Positions 7,511-16,778 are shown, counted from the stretch's first letter. The stretch: 64,000 nt of DNA from Cytophagales bacterium Alg240-R148 (GCA_900537185.1 LS999828.1:746706-810705), one strand, 5' to 3'. The notes: generated by a model from the sequence alone, not told the origin. Numbers and translations are program-made.

Positions 7511-8223
7511 GCAACAAAATAAAATTATCGATGGCTTGGAGTGGAGGAAAGGATTCGGCTCTGGCTTTGTTTAAAATCTTAAACGACCCCAACTTTGAAG
7601 TGTGTAATTTACATACTGTTATAATTGAAGAGACCGGTCGGGTTGGCATGCACGGGGTGCAATTGGCCCTAATCGAAGCCCAAAGCAAGGCCATGGGCAT
7701 TCCCTTAGAAGTTCTTTATATGAAGTCTTCACAAGACCATGACCTGTACAACCAAGTAATACACGAGTTTTGCACCAAACAAAAACAGAGCGGAATTACC
7801 CATATTGGCTACGGAGATATTTTTCTAGAAGATTTAAAACAATATAGAGAAAAACAGTTGGAGGCGGTAGGATTAAAAGGAGTGTTCCCGCTTTGGCAAA
7901 TCAAAACTACCGAGGTGTTAAATACATTCCTTAATACTGGATTTCAAACTAAAATCTGTGCCGCAAATGCCGCATTAAAACAATTCGTAGGCCTCACATT
8001 AGATTGGAACCTTTCTAAAAAATTTCCAGGAGAAGTAGACCCTTGTGGTGAGAACGGAGAATTTCACACCTTTGTATTCCAAGCACCTTACTTTAGTGAA
8101 AGTATTCCTATAAAACTTTTAGAAACAAGTAAAAAAGAATACCAATTCTATGTGAAAAATAAAGATGGTGGCACTACCGAGCAGACAAGTACTTTTTATT
8201 TTAAAGAGTTATCTCTTTTATAA
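7507..8223 (+). CDS. DUF71/COG2102 PP-loop ATP pyrophosphatase, B12-associated
   Basis: A 238-residue adenine-nucleotide alpha-hydrolase-like protein. Seen: MAWSGGKDSALALFKIL, the PP-loop SGGKDS at about residues 12-17, GVQLALIEAQSKAMGIPLEVL, THIGYGDIFLEDLKQYREKQLEAVGLKGVFPLW, and the C-terminal DPCGENGEFHTFVFQAPYF motif shared with eukaryotic diphthine-ammonia ligase. Bacteria have no diphthamide, so that annotation should not be copied. Published comparative genomics of this family predicted a role for bacterial members in B12 salvage, and placement as the last gene of this operon (ATGA overlap with cobC) agrees. The precise reaction, probably an ATP-dependent amidation, is not established. 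Its 3' end overlaps meaB by 28 bases, tail to tail. Confidence 0.85.
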   Translation: MSNKIKLSMAWSGGKDSALALFKILNDPNFEVCNLHTVIIEETGRVGMHGVQLALIEAQSKAMGIPLEVLYMKSSQDHDLYNQVIHEFCTKQKQSGITHIGYGDIFLEDLKQYREKQLEAVGLKGVFPLWQIKTTEVLNTFLNTGFQTKICAANAALKQFVGLTLDWNLSKKFPGEVDPCGENGEFHTFVFQAPYFSESIPIKLLETSKKEYQFYVKNKDGGTTEQTSTFYFKELSLL

Positions 8224-9206
8224 ACCTGCATTAGTTTTCTTGCCGCTGACCCTGCATCCTGAAGCCCTTCCAGTATTTCTTTTTCTAGGGTCTTCATTTC
8301 GTGTTGCACGGCATGGTTGCGTTCAAAATCTTCCATAAGCAGTCTATTTACATTTTCTCTCATCCATGACAATTGCTGATTGTTCCGATTGAGATCAAAA
8401 TAACCATTGGCTTTCACTTGTTCTTTAAAACCTTCAATTGACTGCCAAATTTCGGCTAGGCCAGTATTGTGTAAAGAGGAGCATGTAAGCACCTCTACAG
8501 GCACGCCAGATTCTGGTGCTGCAAACAAATGTAACGCGGCTTTGTATACCCCCTGTGCCTTGGTAGCCTTTTGGGTATTGTCTCCATCCGCTTTGGTTAT
8601 GGCCATGCCATCTGCCATTTCCATAATGCCTTTTTTTATGCCCTGCAATTCATCCCCTGCGCCAGACAACATCAACAACAAAAAATAATCGACAACACTT
8701 TTTACTTTAACTTCGGACTGCCCTACTCCTACGGTCTCAATTAAAACTACATCGTACCCCGCTGCTTCGCACAGCAAAATAGATTCTCGTGTTTTATCGG
8801 CAACACCTCCTAGGGTAGAACCCGTTGCCGAAGGTCGGATATAAGCATTTTTATTATGAGAGAGGGCTTCCATTCTTGTTTTATCTCCTAAAATAGAGCC
8901 TCCTGTTTTTTGACTTGAAGGATCAATAGCCAACACCGCTACACGCAACCCCTGTTCTATCAGGTAGGCTCCAAAGGATTCGATAAAAGTACTCTTTCCC
9001 ACGCCTGGAACACCCGTAATCCCTATTCGCAAGGACCGCCCTGTATGGGGCATAAGTTGGGTAATTAACGCATCGGCCAACACCCGGTCGGAAGACAGAG
9101 CACTCTCTATCAGTGTAATGGCTTTGCTGAGTACCATCCTGTCATTCAATAAAATACCTTCCTTGTACTCTGACACTTTAAGCCTTGATCTTCGGGACTT
9201 TGCCAT
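8196..9206 (-). CDS. meaB: Methylmalonyl-CoA mutase-associated GTPase MeaB (ArgK family)
   Basis: A 336-residue SIMIBI-class GTPase that guards and reloads the B12-dependent methylmalonyl-CoA mutase. Seen: P-loop GVPGVGKSTFIESFG at about residues 63-77, the switch region DPSSQKTGGSILGDKTRM, ETVGVGQSEVKVKSVVDYF (G3), and TKADGDN (G4, with T in place of the usual N). The C-terminal helical arm for dimerisation is present. It converges on the B12 salvage operon, its 3' end overlapping the DUF71 gene by 28 bases, which links B12 supply with a B12 user. The mutase subunits are not in the window. Confidence 0.95.
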   Translation of the reverse strand: MAKSRRSRLKVSEYKEGILLNDRMVLSKAITLIESALSSDRVLADALITQLMPHTGRSLRIGITGVPGVGKSTFIESFGAYLIEQGLRVAVLAIDPSSQKTGGSILGDKTRMEALSHNKNAYIRPSATGSTLGGVADKTRESILLCEAAGYDVVLIETVGVGQSEVKVKSVVDYFLLLMLSGAGDELQGIKKGIMEMADGMAITKADGDNTQKATKAQGVYKAALHLFAAPESGVPVEVLTCSSLHNTGLAEIWQSIEGFKEQVKANGYFDLNRNNQQLSWMRENVNRLLMEDFERNHAVQHEMKTLEKEILEGLQDAGSAARKLMQVYKRDNSLK

Positions 9207-9277
9207 ATTTTTTCTAATTTGTGCTATAGGATTTCGTCCAACGACAAAATACCATAGTTTAAATAAAACAGACTTTT

Positions 9278-10558
9278 ATGAATTTTAAAAGCAAAGCCCT
9301 TTGGATTGACTCAATATTTGCAACAATTTTTGTTTTTGCATTGATGTGGGGCTTTTCAAAAGTATTCAACTCCAATTTGTTCGATGAATTTGATTCCATT
9401 GGGAAAGCCCTTTCGGATATGGAAATAACCGACATGGCTTTTTCTCGCTTTAGGGAGCCACTGCCACCCGATGAAAACATTGTATTGGTCAATATTGGAG
9501 ACAAAACCCGTGGAGAAATAGGAATGATGGTAAACATCATCAACCAATACAACCCAAAAGTGGTTGCTTTTGATACATTTTTCGCCAAAAGGAGTGAAGA
9601 CACTTTGCAAGATGAAATTTTGAGTATGGCATTGGCCAACATTGAAAACCTTGTTTTGGTAACCCAATTGTTGCAGACCGACAGTCTTTCTAAAAAGGCA
9701 TACGGTAATGACCTTTTATTCGACTCTTTGAAAATTACACACCCATTTATTAAAGGCAATAAAGCCCACGAAGGTTTTGCCAACCTCAGTACGGATGCCG
9801 AATTTCAGGATGATTTTAAAACGTGTCGGGAATTTCCGCCATCCCGACTTGTTAGAGGAGATTCGCTGCATGCTTTTGCAGTAAAAATAAGTGAAATTTA
9901 CAATCCAGAAGCCACTAATAAGCTTTTGGAACGCAGCAATGACTGGGAACTAATTAATTACCGAGGTAACTTCCTAAACCCTTTTGATCAAAACGAGTTT
10001 TCTACCAGGTTTTACACCTTGGATTGGGACAATGTATTCAATGAAGATTTTGAAAAAGAAGTAATAGAGGGCAAAATAGTACTCTTCGGTTATTTAGGAG
10101 ACAACATTTTGGACACCAGCTGGGATGATAAATTCTTTTCACCACTCAACAAAAATTATGCTGGAAAAGCCAACCCAGATATGTACGGACTGGTCATTCA
10201 TGCCAACATTGTTTCTATGATATTAAACGGTGACTATATTGATTCTCTTTCGGAATTTCTTAAAATTTTTCTGGCAATATTATTGTGTTACATCAACATA
10301 GTATTGTTTTCTTATATTTTCCACAATTTGGGTGCTTGGTACGACGGTATTTCCAAGATCATTCAGTTGGTAGAAATTATGGTTATTACTTTTATAGTAA
10401 TTGAGGTATTTGCAGTAGCAAGTTTTAAAATGGAATTGGACCTAGGTATCTTCGCAATTGCGCTTGCAGGAGATGCACTAGAGATTTATTACGGTGTAAT
10501 AAAAAATCTATTTAGTAAGAAAAGTAGACGAGAATTGTTTACATTTGGTAAGAAGTAA
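9278..10558 (+). CDS. CHASE2-domain membrane sensor protein without output domain
   Basis: A 426-residue protein. Seen: one membrane segment at about 9-27, a large extracytoplasmic region (about 28-320) resembling CHASE2 (VNIGDKTRGEIGMMVNIINQYNPKVVAFDTFF, then ENLVLVTQL and IVLFGYLGD), and two or three membrane helices at about 330-405. The C-terminus is a short basic tail (FSKKSRRELFTFGKK). CHASE2 proteins usually carry a kinase, cyclase or serine/threonine kinase output; none is here. The next gene, 41 bases downstream on the same strand, encodes a FecR-like exported protein, a combination also seen in other bacteria. The ligand is unknown. Confidence 0.75.
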   Translation: MNFKSKALWIDSIFATIFVFALMWGFSKVFNSNLFDEFDSIGKALSDMEITDMAFSRFREPLPPDENIVLVNIGDKTRGEIGMMVNIINQYNPKVVAFDTFFAKRSEDTLQDEILSMALANIENLVLVTQLLQTDSLSKKAYGNDLLFDSLKITHPFIKGNKAHEGFANLSTDAEFQDDFKTCREFPPSRLVRGDSLHAFAVKISEIYNPEATNKLLERSNDWELINYRGNFLNPFDQNEFSTRFYTLDWDNVFNEDFEKEVIEGKIVLFGYLGDNILDTSWDDKFFSPLNKNYAGKANPDMYGLVIHANIVSMILNGDYIDSLSEFLKIFLAILLCYINIVLFSYIFHNLGAWYDGISKIIQLVEIMVITFIVIEVFAVASFKMELDLGIFAIALAGDALEIYYGVIKNLFSKKSRRELFTFGKK

Positions 10559-10599
10559 TTTTATAATTAGTAGGTTTTAATAACAAAATAACAAGAAAC

Positions 10600-11505
10600 A
10601 TGAAATTTAAGAGCATCCAACTCTTACTTGTTTTACTGGTTATTGGCATGTCAGTTAATGGGCAATCTTACACTTTTAAGGTGTTGGCTAACAAAGGTAC
10701 CAACGAAGTAAAAAGTGATGGGAATTGGAAACCATTAAAAATTGGGGCCAGTTTGTCCAAAAGTGATGAACTGAAACTAGGCAGCGGTGCATACTTAGGT
10801 TTAATGCACCATTCTGGTAAAACAATGGAGTTAAAGAACAAAGAAGGCAGCTTAAAAGTAGCAGATTTGGACTCAAAGGTTATCAATACCAAAAGTTCAA
10901 GTGTCGCTTCTAAATATGCTGACTATGTATTGAGCAAGGCAATGTCCGATGAAAAGAGCAGCAAGTTAAAAGCTACTGGAGCGGTAGACCGGGCATTAAA
11001 AGATGAAATTCAAATTCACATTCCAGGGACATCCATTTTCGTTTACAACGAAACGGTATTGATCGAATGGGAACCAGTAACCGATGTTGATAATCCAGTT
11101 TACGTAATTTCTGTAATTAGCTTGTATGGCGATCAAATCATATCTAAATCTCTTAAAGAGAATAGTTATGTGTTGGACTTATCTAAAAATGAATTAAAGC
11201 CCAATGAAGCCTTGTTGGTCACTATTAGCTTAGAAAGCAACAAAGACCGCAAGTCCAAGCGGGTTGCAATTAAGAAATTAAACGATGAAAAGTCACAGAT
11301 AATCGCCCAAGATTTGAAAGAAATCCAAAGCGATGTTGGAGAGCCATCGGCCTTAAATATGTATATTTTAGGTGGTTTTTATGAGCAAAATGGACTTATT
11401 TTGGATGCATTGTATTATTATGAACAAGCCATTCAAAAAGCGCCGGATGTAGAAAGTTACCAAGATGCATACGAAGAGTTTCTTTACAGAAACAATCTAA
11501 AATAA
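10600..11505 (+). CDS. Exported FecR-like / TPR protein, partner of CHASE2 protein
   Basis: A 301-residue protein with a signal peptide (about 1-21, ending SVNGQS). Seen: residues about 23-95 look like an extracellular FecR-type beta domain (GASLSKSDELKLGSGAYLGLMHHSGKTMEL), the middle (about 130-230) looks like an Ig-like strand-rich domain (FVYNETVLIEWEPVTDVDNPVYVISV), and the C-terminus (about 250-300) has one TPR-like hairpin (MYILGGFYEQNGLILDALYYYEQAIQKAP). It is followed by a clear terminator at 11520. Inference: together with the preceding CHASE2 protein it forms a two-gene envelope sensing unit. No experimentally known function that I recognise. Confidence 0.7.
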   Translation: MKFKSIQLLLVLLVIGMSVNGQSYTFKVLANKGTNEVKSDGNWKPLKIGASLSKSDELKLGSGAYLGLMHHSGKTMELKNKEGSLKVADLDSKVINTKSSSVASKYADYVLSKAMSDEKSSKLKATGAVDRALKDEIQIHIPGTSIFVYNETVLIEWEPVTDVDNPVYVISVISLYGDQIISKSLKENSYVLDLSKNELKPNEALLVTISLESNKDRKSKRVAIKKLNDEKSQIIAQDLKEIQSDVGEPSALNMYILGGFYEQNGLILDALYYYEQAIQKAPDVESYQDAYEEFLYRNNLK

Positions 11506-11519
11506 TACCTAACAACATG

Positions 11520-11556
11520 AAAAAAGCCGCCTCCTTTTGGAGCGGCTTTTTTTGTT
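11520..11556 (+). terminator. Rho-independent terminator after CHASE2/FecR-like operon
   Basis: A-rich run, then arms GCCGCCTCC and GGAGCGGC around a TTTT loop (one bulged C), followed by TTTTTTTGTTTT. It lies 15 bases after the stop at 11505. The flanking A/T tracts could also let it act for the convergent helicase gene ending at 11589. Confidence 0.9.
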
Positions 11557-11588
11557 TTATTTTTTTAGTTCAAAGAACTACCGAAACT

Positions 11589-14500
11589 CTATGAATTCAA
11601 ATTGGCAAACCTTGCCAACTCCTCTTCCACTAGTTTTTTATTGTTCCAATATTCTCTACTGAAAATCCCCTTGTACTTCCATTCCGTTTTACTCAACAAA
11701 AAGGGTGTATATACATGAACATCTTTTACTGAAACACCTTGATAATACAGATTATCATCGGTTAAGATCGCGCCCAAGTAATTGCCATTTTGTTGGATAG
11801 AAAGGTCACAAAAAGGCAAATCAGCAGCCACTTCATAGCCCTCTAAATATTGGTTGGCCCACTTTTCCAATGTATTCTTTAAATACCAGGTACTTTCAAA
11901 GTCCTTTACCGATGGCATTGTAGGAACAAATTTACCTTCAGACACATCCAAAGCATATTCTAAATATTTCTTAAGCATTTTAGGGCCGTGGTTTTTAGCA
12001 TCATCCACATGCAGTTGTTGGGGCCAAAGGCTGGTGAGAATGTATATTTTTTCTCTTGCCCTTGTAATGGCTACATTCAATCTGTTTTCTCCATGAATGG
12101 CATTTAAACTACCAAACTGCATCATTATTCGTCCAGAAGTATCCGGTCCATAACCAGTAGAAAAAATAATAATATCTTTTTCATCTCCCTGTATGTTTTC
12201 TATGTTTTTGACAATTAAAGTGCTCGGAAAATTCTTTTTAAGTTCCATCAATTTATTGTCCAGCATGTCCATCACCAAAGATTGTTGCTGGGCATTAAAG
12301 GTGACCACCCCAATTTCTTTTTCAGGAGATTGTTCTAACAACTCCAGTACCAGCTGTACTACGGCATCGGCTTCTTTTTGATTGCAATTTTTTTCCCATA
12401 CGCCTTCCACATTCCGGTAAGTGATGGCCGGTACATGTTTGTTAATTTCAGTCCTATTTGGCAACAATTTTAATTTACCATTGTAGAAATGTTGGTTAGA
12501 AAAGTCAATTAAATCCAAGGTTTTACTTCGGTAGTGTCCATTTAAACTTACTGTATTTAGAAATTGAGAAGACAGCTCCAACAGCGATTCTACTTCCAGT
12601 TCCGGTGTTTCATCTTCATCTTCATACCTTACTTGGTACAAATCATTCGGCCGGAGCTGTTTGTTATCTCCTGCTACAATTACCTGCCTGCCTCTAAAAA
12701 TTGATGGCAGCCCTTTTTCAGTAAAACACTGAGAAGCTTCATCAAAAATCACTAGATCGAATATTTCAGCCATAGGAAAAATAGCAGAAGCAGACTCCGG
12801 AGATACCAACCAACATGGTGTTAATTCAAAAATCTCGTGGTAAAATTGAGCAAAAAGCCTTCTAATTGGCCAGATCCTTCTCTTCTTTGTAACCTGGTGG
12901 TTCAAATCTCGGTAAGTCACCATATTATTGAGTCTGTTGTATTCTACGTTTTCGTAGGTTCTCTCCCTAGCTCTACTCAATAGTATTTCGTTTGAAATTC
13001 TCAGTTTTTCTCGAATACTGTTTTGTAATTCTGCCTCCATTTTCCTGAATTTCATACTGGAAACAGTTCTTAATATGGGGTATTTTGACTCAATGTGGTC
13101 TATCCATGCCAGTTTTAAACTGTTGGAAAGCAACCCTTCAGCCGATTCGATGCCATCATTATCTGACATCTCCTCCAACACTTTGTTAATTACTTCTTCT
13201 TCTGGTTCGGTTAAGCTGGCCTTAACTTCATCGTACTCGCACAGAGAATCAAAATCTACGGCCAAGGCTTCCTGCATTTTAGGTGCATATTCTGGATCGT
13301 TTACCACAATGTGAATTTGGTACTCCGACAAATAAGACAACCAAGCTTCCTTCTTACTAGGAATCTCGCTTATGACCGCAAACAACTGCTCCAGTTTCTC
13401 ACTCAACTCATCGTATTGAAGTTTTTTAACATTAAAATACTCCTTGAAATTTCTTAAATGATTAAAAATCAATTTTGCTTTTGCCGCTTGGCGCTGGGTA
13501 TAAAACCAATTTTGAAATTTAACTTTTTCGTAAGACTGTGGAATTTCATCCAACCATCCGGCAGATTTAAGTTTGGTAATGTTGTGTTCCAAATTCAACC
13601 GACTATCAATTTTTTCAATCATAGTTTTGAAATCCTTGCGGTTGTTTTTAAGACCATTGGCTACCAACACTCTTTTTATAAAATACTTATCCTTCGAAAA
13701 CAACTTCCATTTTATAAGCTTGATGATGCCTCTTTTAGCTTCTATTGTACGTTGAAGTGTTTCTTGAAACTTACCTAACTCCTCCTTTTTAAGGGTTATT
13801 TCTGGCCCAATACCCTTGTAACAATCCATTAAAACCCGCTCGGTATTTGCCAACCACAATATATCCGTTACTTTGTCTGGGTAATCGGCCATATATCGGA
13901 AATACCGGAAAGCCTTCGGGTCGCGCAGAAGGTAGAGCATCTCTTTGATTTTTTCTCTTTTCTCATAGATGGCCAAACCTTCATACAAATCAAGCCCAGC
14001 ACCTATTACCTCCTTCACTTTGGCTTTGATCTCTTCTTGGTAAACAGGAACTTCCGAGATCATTTTTTTCATTTCATTAAATTCGTGGACACCATATCCC
14101 TTAAAAGGTTTTCTCTGAGACAGTGGGTATTCGGACTTATGAAATTTTGCAGCATAACTAGAAACTGCATTCAGCTTTTCGATTAAACCAAAAATATTAT
14201 CAAAATTAAAGTTCCTATATTCCTGCCTTATATTAATGGACGGAGCATTTTTATCCGAACTCAAATAAAGTTCTTTAATAGACACCCCACATTCTTTCAC
14301 ATTGTACAAGGCCTCTTTGAACTCTTCCATTTCTTCAACCAATTGGTCCGAACGCCGGCTTACTTGAAGAAACATACGTTCTAATTGGATCGTATTCAAA
14401 GAGCTATTTTTCAATTTGTACTCCGGAATTTTATCAATCTGTTTTGCTATCTGCTCGTATAATTTTTTTCTGTCGTCCTTAAAGTCGTGCACCAAACCCA

Positions 14501-15599
14501 AAAAATCCTCTAGGTGTTTGTCTTTCAATCGATTGTACACTACGTCCAAAGCCGCTCTTTTTTGACTTACTACGAGCACATTTTTACCGCGCGCAATAAA
14601 ATCCGAAATGAGGTTGCAAATTAATTGAGACTTGCCGGTTCCAGGGGGGCCTTGTACGACAAGAGAGTTACCCATTTTAACTGCTTTAATGGCATTTTCT
14701 TGAAAGGCATCCATTTTAAATGGAGTAAAAGTGTTTTCCTCTTTTACTTTATCCAAATAATAATATTGGGATACATCTTGGGCTTCTCCTGTGCTTTTCT
14801 TATAAAAAAAAGACTCCATGTCTTCATGAGCAGATTCTTCCAAAAGGTATTGGTAATCTGGCACCAATTGGGATCCAGATTGCGGAAAAATCCCCAAAAC
14901 TGCCTCCGGAAATAATTTTAATTGCCCTTCTCCCAAGGATGCTTCGAACTCCTCCTTTTTATAATTTACAAACCCTTTAAGAATATCTTGGAAATTGTCT
15001 TGGTTGAAATTTATCTCCAAGGCAGAATCTTTTAACATTTGAAATAGCGAAGTTCTAAAAACCTGGCTATCGTGGTCAAAGTCTTCGAAGTGTCGATCAA
15101 TGAACGCATCTTCTAACTGGATTTTATTATAGTAGGCATAAGCCAATAAAAATGACTTATTAAAAGTGGCACCAAGGTCGGATCTTTTGACGAGGTACCA
15201 GCTATTTTTTTCCATTTCTAACGAAACAGGAAAAAACAACAATGGGGCTCGAACCAAGGAACCATCTGTAAATTTCCCTCGTACAAAAGGCCAACCAACA
15301 TAAAGGTCTTTGGCCCCTCTTTCCTCTTCGAGAAACTTGTCTCTTCTCAGCAATTTCCGAAGCCTCCTGCTCATAATATTGGCTTCCGAATCGTGGGTAT
15401 CGACAATGTCTGTTAATTTGATTTTTTTTCGGCCAGAAATTAGAAACTTTATAATGTCAAACGAAGGTTTATTATCCAAAAAGTTAAATTCCTGTACATC
15501 AATAAACTGCTCGTTTACGATTCTAGGAAGGTAAATAGACCTATTATTTGACGATAAATTAGTCAGTCTTTTTAAGTATGATTTTAGAATTTTTTGCAT
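11589..15599 (-). CDS. Large superfamily 1 helicase (DUF4011-type) with degenerate nuclease-like C-terminus
   Basis: A 1336-residue protein. Seen: an N-terminal region (about 1-290) like that of DUF4011 helicases (ISGRKKIKLTDIVD, RRLRKLLRRD), Walker A VVQGPPGTGKSQLICNLI at about 312-329, a long helical insertion, Walker B LVIFDEASQCF near 950, and the C-terminal helicase core with QGDEKDIIIFSTGYG and NVAITRAREKIYIL near 1180. The last ~110 residues (DLSIQQNGNYLGAILTDD ... EWKYKGIFSREYWNN) resemble the MTES_1575/Vsr-type endonuclease tail found on such helicases, but where those have an acidic Glu-x-Asp-Gly this has Leu-Thr-Asp-Asp, so nuclease activity is doubtful. Role may be DNA repair or phage defence; neighbours do not decide it. 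Confidence 0.8.
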   Translation of the reverse strand: MQKILKSYLKRLTNLSSNNRSIYLPRIVNEQFIDVQEFNFLDNKPSFDIIKFLISGRKKIKLTDIVDTHDSEANIMSRRLRKLLRRDKFLEEERGAKDLYVGWPFVRGKFTDGSLVRAPLLFFPVSLEMEKNSWYLVKRSDLGATFNKSFLLAYAYYNKIQLEDAFIDRHFEDFDHDSQVFRTSLFQMLKDSALEINFNQDNFQDILKGFVNYKKEEFEASLGEGQLKLFPEAVLGIFPQSGSQLVPDYQYLLEESAHEDMESFFYKKSTGEAQDVSQYYYLDKVKEENTFTPFKMDAFQENAIKAVKMGNSLVVQGPPGTGKSQLICNLISDFIARGKNVLVVSQKRAALDVVYNRLKDKHLEDFLGLVHDFKDDRKKLYEQIAKQIDKIPEYKLKNSSLNTIQLERMFLQVSRRSDQLVEEMEEFKEALYNVKECGVSIKELYLSSDKNAPSINIRQEYRNFNFDNIFGLIEKLNAVSSYAAKFHKSEYPLSQRKPFKGYGVHEFNEMKKMISEVPVYQEEIKAKVKEVIGAGLDLYEGLAIYEKREKIKEMLYLLRDPKAFRYFRYMADYPDKVTDILWLANTERVLMDCYKGIGPEITLKKEELGKFQETLQRTIEAKRGIIKLIKWKLFSKDKYFIKRVLVANGLKNNRKDFKTMIEKIDSRLNLEHNITKLKSAGWLDEIPQSYEKVKFQNWFYTQRQAAKAKLIFNHLRNFKEYFNVKKLQYDELSEKLEQLFAVISEIPSKKEAWLSYLSEYQIHIVVNDPEYAPKMQEALAVDFDSLCEYDEVKASLTEPEEEVINKVLEEMSDNDGIESAEGLLSNSLKLAWIDHIESKYPILRTVSSMKFRKMEAELQNSIREKLRISNEILLSRARERTYENVEYNRLNNMVTYRDLNHQVTKKRRIWPIRRLFAQFYHEIFELTPCWLVSPESASAIFPMAEIFDLVIFDEASQCFTEKGLPSIFRGRQVIVAGDNKQLRPNDLYQVRYEDEDETPELEVESLLELSSQFLNTVSLNGHYRSKTLDLIDFSNQHFYNGKLKLLPNRTEINKHVPAITYRNVEGVWEKNCNQKEADAVVQLVLELLEQSPEKEIGVVTFNAQQQSLVMDMLDNKLMELKKNFPSTLIVKNIENIQGDEKDIIIFSTGYGPDTSGRIMMQFGSLNAIHGENRLNVAITRAREKIYILTSLWPQQLHVDDAKNHGPKMLKKYLEYALDVSEGKFVPTMPSVKDFESTWYLKNTLEKWANQYLEGYEVAADLPFCDLSIQQNGNYLGAILTDDNLYYQGVSVKDVHVYTPFLLSKTEWKYKGIFSREYWNNKKLVEEELARFANLNS

Positions 15600-15667
15600 G
15601 CATAAAAATTATAACCGTAAAATACGAAAAATTAATTAAGTGGTTCTTTTCAATTTCTTCCAGTAGT

Positions 15668-16567
15668 TTAATGGACCGAAAGGTAGGGGGACACCTTATT
15701 ATAAAACACAGAATCTATTGCTTTTATTTTATATAATTCTTGTTTGGAAAGGTAGGGTCCATGTTGTTGCCGAAAAGCCACTATTAGACGCGCCTTGTTT
15801 TTACTGATGTAGGGGTGCATAGCCAAAGTGTCGGCTCCTACCAAATTTAGTTTTATTAAAGACAATTTTGGTTTATTTACCACCACTGTTTCCACTAAGG
15901 ATTGGTAGGTACTATCCGAAACGCCATAAACTTCTCCCAATTGGTGTACCGCATAAAATCCACCCAATTTTTCTCTGAATTTAACCACTCTTTTAGACAA
16001 TACGGGGCCAATGCCCTTTAATCGTTGCAGGGCTGTTGCATCGGCCGAGTTGAGATCCAAGGGAGGCAACACGACAGCTCGCTCGCTCGTAAAGGGTAAT
16101 GATTTTTGGAGGTGGGCCTCTTTTGAGTTATTGGCAACGAGTGGAATCGCAACATACGGAAGCAAGGCGGCATACAAACTGTCCTGCATCCCATATATTT
16201 TTAACAGGTCATTTTTTCTTTTAAAATGCCCACCCTTTTTCACATAGTTTTCTATGGTCCGCGCTACTTTATAAGGGATACCCATAGCCAGCATTTCTTT
16301 TTTTGAAGCAATGTTTGGGTTGAACCTATGCAACTCAAATTGTTTCGGAACTTTTTTAGCTACCAATGCTTTTTCAAATTTTGGAGGTTCTGCATTTAAG
16401 GTGTCGAACCCTTGTACCAAGGTAGCCCTAGTAGGTTTGTTCGCTGTTTTAATAATAATTGGAACCAATAAAGTGCCGAATACCACTATACTGAGTAATA
16501 TGAACCCATTTATTTCCCTGCGTTCGAAGCCAAAAAAATAGGCCAATTGCTGCCTTAGTCTTCTCAT
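15668..16567 (-). CDS. Membrane-anchored helix-hairpin-helix (ComEA-like) protein
   Basis: A 299-residue protein. Start chosen at 16567 (MRRLRQQLAYFFGFERREINGF); a longer reading from 16636 adds a Cys-rich, unlikely leader. Seen: one membrane helix at about 21-40, then three helix-hairpin-helix modules: FNPNIASKKEMLAMGIPYKVARTI (about 85-140), LNSADATALQRLKGIGPVLSKRVVKF (about 180-235, with the canonical GIGP hairpin) and a third weaker one, ISKNKARLIVAFRQQHGPYLSK (about 250-297). Such repeats bind DNA without sequence preference, and ComEA-type proteins carry DNA in the periplasm during uptake. Bacteroidota commonly carry this three-module form; its function there is not established. Confidence 0.8.
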   Translation of the reverse strand: MRRLRQQLAYFFGFERREINGFILLSIVVFGTLLVPIIIKTANKPTRATLVQGFDTLNAEPPKFEKALVAKKVPKQFELHRFNPNIASKKEMLAMGIPYKVARTIENYVKKGGHFKRKNDLLKIYGMQDSLYAALLPYVAIPLVANNSKEAHLQKSLPFTSERAVVLPPLDLNSADATALQRLKGIGPVLSKRVVKFREKLGGFYAVHQLGEVYGVSDSTYQSLVETVVVNKPKLSLIKLNLVGADTLAMHPYISKNKARLIVAFRQQHGPYLSKQELYKIKAIDSVFYNKVSPYLSVH

Positions 16568-16778
16568 AATCAAAAAATATTTAAAAAAAATAATATAACC
16601 ATTACAACAGAGATTTAAAAACATGACTTTAATCATGTTGTAATTTGATCTCTGTTAGGCACTAACTAATTATAGTTAACTACTTTGCGAAGTGGAAATA
16701 AGGCTACTCCTTTATTTAAAATCTTTCTAAATAAGATTTTCAGGGATTTATTATACGCAAATCTTGTTATTAATTAAT

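Noticed and set aside
11589-15599. Calling the large helicase a named phage-defence system
   Set aside because: No neighbouring defence genes, no mobile element, and the nuclease-like tail is degenerate; naming a system would go beyond the evidence.
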